Origin: Bacillota bacterium
GTDB taxonomy: Bacteria > Bacillota > Clostridia > Lachnospirales > Lachnospiraceae
NCBI GenBank assembly: GCA_023437885.1
Contig: JAEZFH010000095.1
Location: forward strand, 1 to 17,076
Direction: 5' to 3'
DNA length: 17,076 bases
In this document: in pieces, positions 14,444 through 17,076 of the stretch
Layout of the letters: the number at the start of each line of letters is the position of its first letter
Position numbering within the stretch: the stretch's first letter is position 1
Notes under the pieces: generated by a model
The model's input: only the letters and a program-made list of their open reading frames with translations
What the model was told of the DNA's origin: nothing
Database searches by the model: none
Program-made: the position numbers and the translations under genes

Positions 14444-14639
14444 CGGTTATTGTGCTGTGACAAGACGGGCAAATGTTAGGGCCTACTCTTCCGGAAAACT
14501 TAGTATTGCACTTTGGGCATACCAGAAATCCACTTGCGTGGTTCGCCTGTTTTCTTGCCATATCCATTACGGATTTTTCCATGTCTTTCTGAAGTTTTTT
14601 CATGTCGGACTTGCTCGTTATATCGTATTTCTTTGCCAT
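14427..14639 (-). CDS. Zinc-ribbon protein on the opposite strand, probable moron
   Basis: The only convincing minus-strand gene. Its 70-residue product starts MAKKYDITSKSDMKKLQKDM, a basic amphipathic helix (residues ~10-33), and ends in a zinc ribbon with CPKC (Cys41, Cys44) and CPSC (Cys57, Cys60). Ribbons of this kind bind nucleic acid or protein partners; a regulatory role is possible but unproven. AAGGAG lies eight bases before the ATG at 14639. A longer in-frame reading back to 14774 runs through the promoter and is rejected. It has its own promoter at 14688-14717, points against the late operon, and its transcript would be antisense to the small gene at 14279 and possibly to the Ig-like gene's 3' end. 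It may be expressed in the lysogen. Confidence 0.78.
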   Translation of the reverse strand: MAKKYDITSKSDMKKLQKDMEKSVMDMARKQANHASGFLVCPKCNTKFSGRVGPNICPSCHSTITVTPMS

Positions 14640-14664
14640 GTATATTCTCCTTTTCGTATGTATT

Positions 14665-14680
14665 TCAGCCTGTCCGCTGA
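14665..14680. promoter_or_regulatory. Inverted repeat just downstream of the minus-strand promoter
   Basis: TCAGC and GCTGA are separated by six bases, at about the predicted start of the minus-strand transcript. It could be an operator for a repressor or a 5' hairpin in the leader. A five-base arm is short and could be chance. Confidence 0.35.
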
Positions 14681-14687
14681 TAAGGAG

Positions 14688-14717
14688 ATTATACCACAAT
14701 TTACCATAAAACAACAA
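14688..14717 (-). promoter_or_regulatory. Extended -10 promoter for the minus-strand zinc-ribbon gene
   Basis: Read on the minus strand: TTGTTG, an 18-base spacer, then TATAAT preceded by TGG, a perfect extended -10 (14688-14696). The start would fall near 14681, leaving a leader of about 40 bases before the ATG. This is the best sigma-70-type promoter in the window. Confidence 0.72.
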
Positions 14718-14732
14718 TAAAGGAGTGATCAA

Positions 14733-14987
14733 ATGAACGGAAACAGACAAATCACAGGCGGCAACAACAATCAAGAGTCGAAAAGCACGAAAAATGTGGA
14801 ACTATATGGATTTACTGAAGCCGATTACCGAATGATAATTTCATCCCTCAATGGCATTGCAGTCATTGGCATGGATCAAATCGATGCATTCCATATGGCG
14901 ACTGAAATCCTGAGAAAGCCAATGAAGATTAATGCAACCATAACGGAAGAGGTGAAGAAGGATGGCGAAGAGATACATAAGGATTAA
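14733..14987 (+). CDS. Hypothetical phage protein, 84 residues
   Basis: Unrecognised. A polar N-terminus (MNGNRQITGGNNNQESKSTKN) is followed by a compact domain, VELYGFTEADYRMIISSLNGIAVIGMDQIDAFHMATEILRKP, and a charged tail ending EEIHKD. The start is supported by AAAGGAGTGATC just upstream. The last 26 bases overlap the next gene in another frame, so the two are probably co-translated. It sits immediately after the minus-strand promoter and before a tail-fibre-like gene. No membrane segment or signal peptide. Confidence 0.65.
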   Translation: MNGNRQITGGNNNQESKSTKNVELYGFTEADYRMIISSLNGIAVIGMDQIDAFHMATEILRKPMKINATITEEVKKDGEEIHKD

Positions 14988-15456
14988 CTGGCAGCAAAGC
15001 CCGTCAACAGCCACGCCGAGAAATGCCACTAATCTTAATATCATGGATAAAGGTATAGACGATTTGGACAATGCTGTAGAGGACTTGTACAGCGTAAAGG
15101 CTGCTAAGGCGGATATTGTAAACGTACAAACCAATAATACGGCAAAGATTTGCGGTGCGGCCATGGCTTACTCTATGGGGCAGAGTATACAGGCACTAAA
15201 TAATTATTTGGTTACTTGCTTGTCCGACAAAGATGCCGTCGACAATCCGAAATACATAGCTACGCAAGGCATATTTAGATATGCTGCATCTGCGTCAGAT
15301 AAGCCAAGCGATGCAGGCGGAGTAGTTATAGCCTTATATCTCGATAGTACCCCTGGCAATCAAATTGTAATAAGACTTGCTATTGACAGGACGGGCAGAA
15401 TATTTACTAGCGTATATATAGCTGGAGTTACATTCGGCACATGGGTTGAGAAATAA
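14962..15456 (+). CDS. Tail fibre / baseplate-associated protein with pyocin-knob-like C-terminus
   Basis: 164-residue protein. The opening MAKRYIRINWQQSPSTATPRNATNLNIMDKGIDDLDNAV is a common N-terminus of small Firmicute phage fibre proteins, thought to attach to the tail tip. After a short helical linker (SVKAAKADIVNVQ), the C-terminal ~85 residues (YIATQGIFRYAASASDKPSDAGGVVIALYLDSTPGNQIVIRLAIDRTGRIFTSVYIAGVTFGTWVEK) have the strand pattern and final GTW of pyocin-knob receptor-binding domains. Its start lies 26 bases inside the previous gene with a purine-rich GAAGAGGTGAAGAAGG upstream. A second adhesin besides the large hub protein is therefore likely; receptor unknown. Confidence 0.7.
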   Translation: MAKRYIRINWQQSPSTATPRNATNLNIMDKGIDDLDNAVEDLYSVKAAKADIVNVQTNNTAKICGAAMAYSMGQSIQALNNYLVTCLSDKDAVDNPKYIATQGIFRYAASASDKPSDAGGVVIALYLDSTPGNQIVIRLAIDRTGRIFTSVYIAGVTFGTWVEK

Positions 15457-15507
15457 ATTTTCATTTACCACATCAATCATTTTTTTATGTAAAGAGAGGA
15501 AAATATT

Positions 15508-15822
15508 ATGGAAAAAATCAAAATTGGAACCACGGAATACGAACTCATAGTAAATGGAATTACTGAAAGAGAAAAGAGCCGGACATTTACCATTACCTCG
15601 GAAGCTCCTTATGCCGAGATCGAGGAGGCATTTGCCGATACATCGAATATCCAGGTACTGTCCGAGATCGGAGAAGTACTCACCGCCTACATGGACGGCG
15701 TAGGGCTCAAGTCAATCAAGCGGGATTATGAGGCCGGCACTTATACCGTTGACGTATCCACAGATGCCATGGTAGCGGAGCTCAAGGCCATTAGGGCAAT
15801 GCTTACGGCGCAAGCACAATAA
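15508..15822 (+). CDS. Hypothetical phage protein, 104 residues, upstream of the holin
   Basis: Small acidic protein with an early beta hairpin (KIKIGTTEYELIVNGITEREKSRTFTIT), a middle (APYAEIEEAFADTSNIQVLSEIGEVLTAYMDGVGLKSIKRDYEAGTYTVDVS) and a C-terminal helix (MVAELKAIRAMLTAQ). Comparable proteins often sit between fibre and holin genes in Firmicute phages, but I know of no assigned function. AGAGGA lies upstream of the ATG. The 51 bases before it are T-rich and show no promoter I trust. Confidence 0.65.
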   Translation: MEKIKIGTTEYELIVNGITEREKSRTFTITSEAPYAEIEEAFADTSNIQVLSEIGEVLTAYMDGVGLKSIKRDYEAGTYTVDVSTDAMVAELKAIRAMLTAQAQ

Positions 15823-15875
15823 TTCATCCGGAGATGGAGGTATTTATCTATAATTAAAAGAAAGAAGGATAATGT

Positions 15876-16334
15876 ATGAACAGAGTTAAAACAGCAGTAA
15901 CAGCATTTTTTTCTGCCCTGGCCGGATGGCTTGGGATACTGGCGATCCCGGTATTAGTTTTAGTGATTTGCAACCTCATCGATTATGCAACCGGGCTGGC
16001 AGCTGCAAAGTACCGCAATGAGCCGGTAAGTAGCTATAAAGGGTTGCGGGGCATCATAAAAAAGGTTTGTATGTGGTTGCTGATCGGGGTCGGAGCTATG
16101 GTTGATTGGTTAATTATTTACGCCGGCAGCACCATAGGTATCACATTGCCGATAAGCTTTTTGATAGCTTGTATTGTGGCCGTCTGGCTGATCGTAAATG
16201 AGATCATATCGATATTGGAAAACATGGTGGATATCGGGGTATCGATACCGCCTTTTTTAATGCCATTGGTCCGAAATATCAAGAAGCAGGTGGAGGATAA
16301 GGCCGGAGTAAAGGAGGGAATGACGGATGAGTAA
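15876..16334 (+). CDS. Holin (Phage_holin_4 / toxin-secretion holin family)
   Basis: 152-residue membrane protein that forms the lesion through which the endolysin reaches the wall. It has hydrophobic segments at about residues 8-42, 65-85 and 92-117, a conserved LIDYATGLAAAKYRNEPVSSYKGLRGIIKKV linker typical of this family, VNEIISILENMVDIGVSIPPFL after the last segment, and a charged C-terminal tail. The ATG is preceded by AGAAAGAAGGA. A second Met at the start with altered timing, as in dual-start holins, is not seen. The gene overlaps the endolysin gene by eight bases, forming a lysis cassette. Confidence 0.88.
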   Translation: MNRVKTAVTAFFSALAGWLGILAIPVLVLVICNLIDYATGLAAAKYRNEPVSSYKGLRGIIKKVCMWLLIGVGAMVDWLIIYAGSTIGITLPISFLIACIVAVWLIVNEIISILENMVDIGVSIPPFLMPLVRNIKKQVEDKAGVKEGMTDE

Positions 16335-16998
16335 TATAGCCACAAGCTGCAGGGACATGGCAGCGCTTAATAATCTTGTCAGAGTGATGCTGGAGCTGGC
16401 GATCGCAGATATTAAGTCCCAGGGCGTAAACCCGTTGATCGTTGAGACCTACCGCCCACAGGAGCGCCAGAACTATCTCTACTGCCAGGGTCGGACCATA
16501 GCCGAGTGTACTGCTAAAGGTATCAGCAGCTCCTTTGCTAAGGCTTATTGCAATCCTAAAGCCGGTAAAGTTACCTGGACGCTTAACAGTGTACATAAGA
16601 GCCGTAAGGCAGTGGATGTGGTACCACAGCGCATTGTAAATGGGAAAATGACTGCTATTTGGGATAGTAAAGACAAAGAGACAAGGATCATTATTAACAC
16701 CATGGCTCGATACGGCTTTGAGCCTGGAGCCAACTGGACAACCACTCCGGACAGCCCACACTTCCAGGTTAAAGGAGATTTCACAACTGTGTTCAAAACG
16801 GGCTGTACAACTCAGTTTGTCACGATGGCGGTACAAATTGCACTTAACCGTAAAATAGGGGCTGGATTAGTCACGGACGGCGCCTGGGGAGCAAGGACGA
16901 CGGCGGCAGTCAATGCCTTCAGGCAGCATATGGGTTATAAGAATACTACCTCCGGGCAGCTCGGTAAAGATGCATTGAGAGATTTGTTTGCTGTTTGA
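16327..16998 (+). CDS. Endolysin: M15-family peptidase with C-terminal PG-binding domain
   Basis: 223-residue lysin. Residues ~10-150 are the zinc peptidase (VanY / M15-type, L-Ala-D-Glu or D-Ala cleaving): TYRPQERQNYLYCQGRT, then SVHKSRKAVDVVP with His90 and Asp97, and DSPHFQV with His145 as third ligand. The usual SxHxxGxAxD motif has Arg93 where Gly is common. Residues ~160-223 are a PG_binding_1-type domain (MAVQIALNRKIGAGLVTDGAWGARTTAAVNAFRQ, then GQLGKDALRDLF), which anchors the enzyme to peptidoglycan. No signal peptide, so release depends on the holin. The start overlaps the holin stop; AAGGAGGG is nine to ten bases upstream. Stop TGA. Confidence 0.9.
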   Translation: MSNIATSCRDMAALNNLVRVMLELAIADIKSQGVNPLIVETYRPQERQNYLYCQGRTIAECTAKGISSSFAKAYCNPKAGKVTWTLNSVHKSRKAVDVVPQRIVNGKMTAIWDSKDKETRIIINTMARYGFEPGANWTTTPDSPHFQVKGDFTTVFKTGCTTQFVTMAVQIALNRKIGAGLVTDGAWGARTTAAVNAFRQHMGYKNTTSGQLGKDALRDLFAV

Positions 16999-17012
16999 CA
17001 TACATAAAGATA

Positions 17013-17040
17013 CCCCGGTCCAGTGTATTGCTGGCCGGGG
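17013..17040 (+). terminator. Strong hairpin after the endolysin gene, likely operon end
   Basis: CCCCGG (17013-17018) pairs with CCGGGG (17035-17040), and CCAG (17020-17023) with CTGG (17031-17034), giving ten pairs with a single bulged T and a seven-base loop. It begins 14 bases after the endolysin stop. The following sequence (ATATTACTATTTCAT) is AT-rich but lacks a clean U-run, so termination may be imperfect. The remaining bases to 17076 show no gene. Confidence 0.6.
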
Positions 17041-17076
17041 ATATTACTATTTCATATAAGCTTCATACCATTTCTT

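Noticed and set aside
14391..14720. Plus-strand open frame of 109 codons
   Set aside because: It lies over the minus-strand zinc-ribbon gene, which has promoter, ribosome site and Cys motifs; the plus frame has no ribosome site.
15849..15854. TATAAT ahead of the holin gene as a promoter
   Set aside because: The -10 is perfect but there is no extended element and no -35 at an acceptable distance; chance match in AT-rich sequence is likely.
16279..16836. Minus-strand open frame of 185 codons opposite holin and endolysin
   Set aside because: The opposite strand encodes a clear M15 endolysin; the reverse frame has no recognisable domain or ribosome site.
1..17076. TAG recoded as an amino acid throughout the phage
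   Set aside because: Major capsid, DUF6751-like and Gp15 genes end sensibly at TAG just before the next gene's ribosome site, so TAG works as a stop here.
1..17076. CRISPR array, tRNA genes, insertion sequences or att sites
   Set aside because: No regularly spaced repeats, cloverleaf-like sequence, transposase or integrase gene was seen.

Overview
This window is the morphogenesis and lysis half of a tailed, siphovirus-type phage or prophage of a low-to-moderate-GC Gram-positive host. The gene order matches the Listeria A118-like head/tail module: minor capsid, protease, scaffold, major capsid, four connector and completion proteins, major tail protein, tail assembly chaperone, Gp15, tape measure. 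Shine-Dalgarno sites of AAGGAGG type precede most genes, and the tail-protein style and Phage_holin_4-type lysis block fit Bacillota, probably Clostridia. The genus cannot be fixed from the sequence. Terminase, portal, integrase, repressor and att sites are not in the window, so virulent and temperate lifestyles cannot be separated directly. Two self-contained cassettes with their own promoters look like lysogenic-conversion ('moron') genes and favour a prophage.

Layout. Positions 1-4613 are the head: a 5'-truncated minor capsid protein, a Prp-family cysteine protease, a structured gap with a terminator-like hairpin, the GP20-type scaffold, an HK97-fold major capsid protein with a C-terminal Ig-like domain, and four small connector or tail-completion proteins. 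Positions 4613-9262 are the tail tube and its assembly factors: a major tail protein with a C-terminal extension, the tail assembly chaperone, Gp15 and a ~930-residue tape measure protein. Positions 9274-13259 are the tail tip: a small 134-residue protein, then a 1193-residue hub/receptor-binding protein that carries a large inserted module and ends in an S74 intramolecular chaperone. Positions 13298-14260 are a promoter-gene-terminator cassette for a secreted Ig-like protein. Positions 14279-15822 hold small accessory and tail-fibre-like genes, with one gene on the minus strand (a 70-residue zinc-ribbon protein with its own extended -10 promoter). Positions 15876-16998 are holin and endolysin (M15 peptidase plus PG-binding domain), followed by a strong hairpin.

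How it works together. The protease gene is paired with a capsid protein whose N-terminus carries the L27-like NLQxFA processing motif, so capsid maturation is probably done by the phage's own Prp. The plus-strand genes are tightly packed, with ATGA and TAATG overlaps typical of a translationally coupled late operon. The segment between major tail protein and tape measure has three unusual translation features: a hairpin whose loop is complementary to the next gene's Shine-Dalgarno, an in-frame amber codon in the tail chaperone with a convincing coding continuation, and a tape measure gene with no well-spaced ATG/GTG/TTG start. These may be regulation, decay or sequence error; they are the part most worth checking, together with the two independently promoted cassettes.
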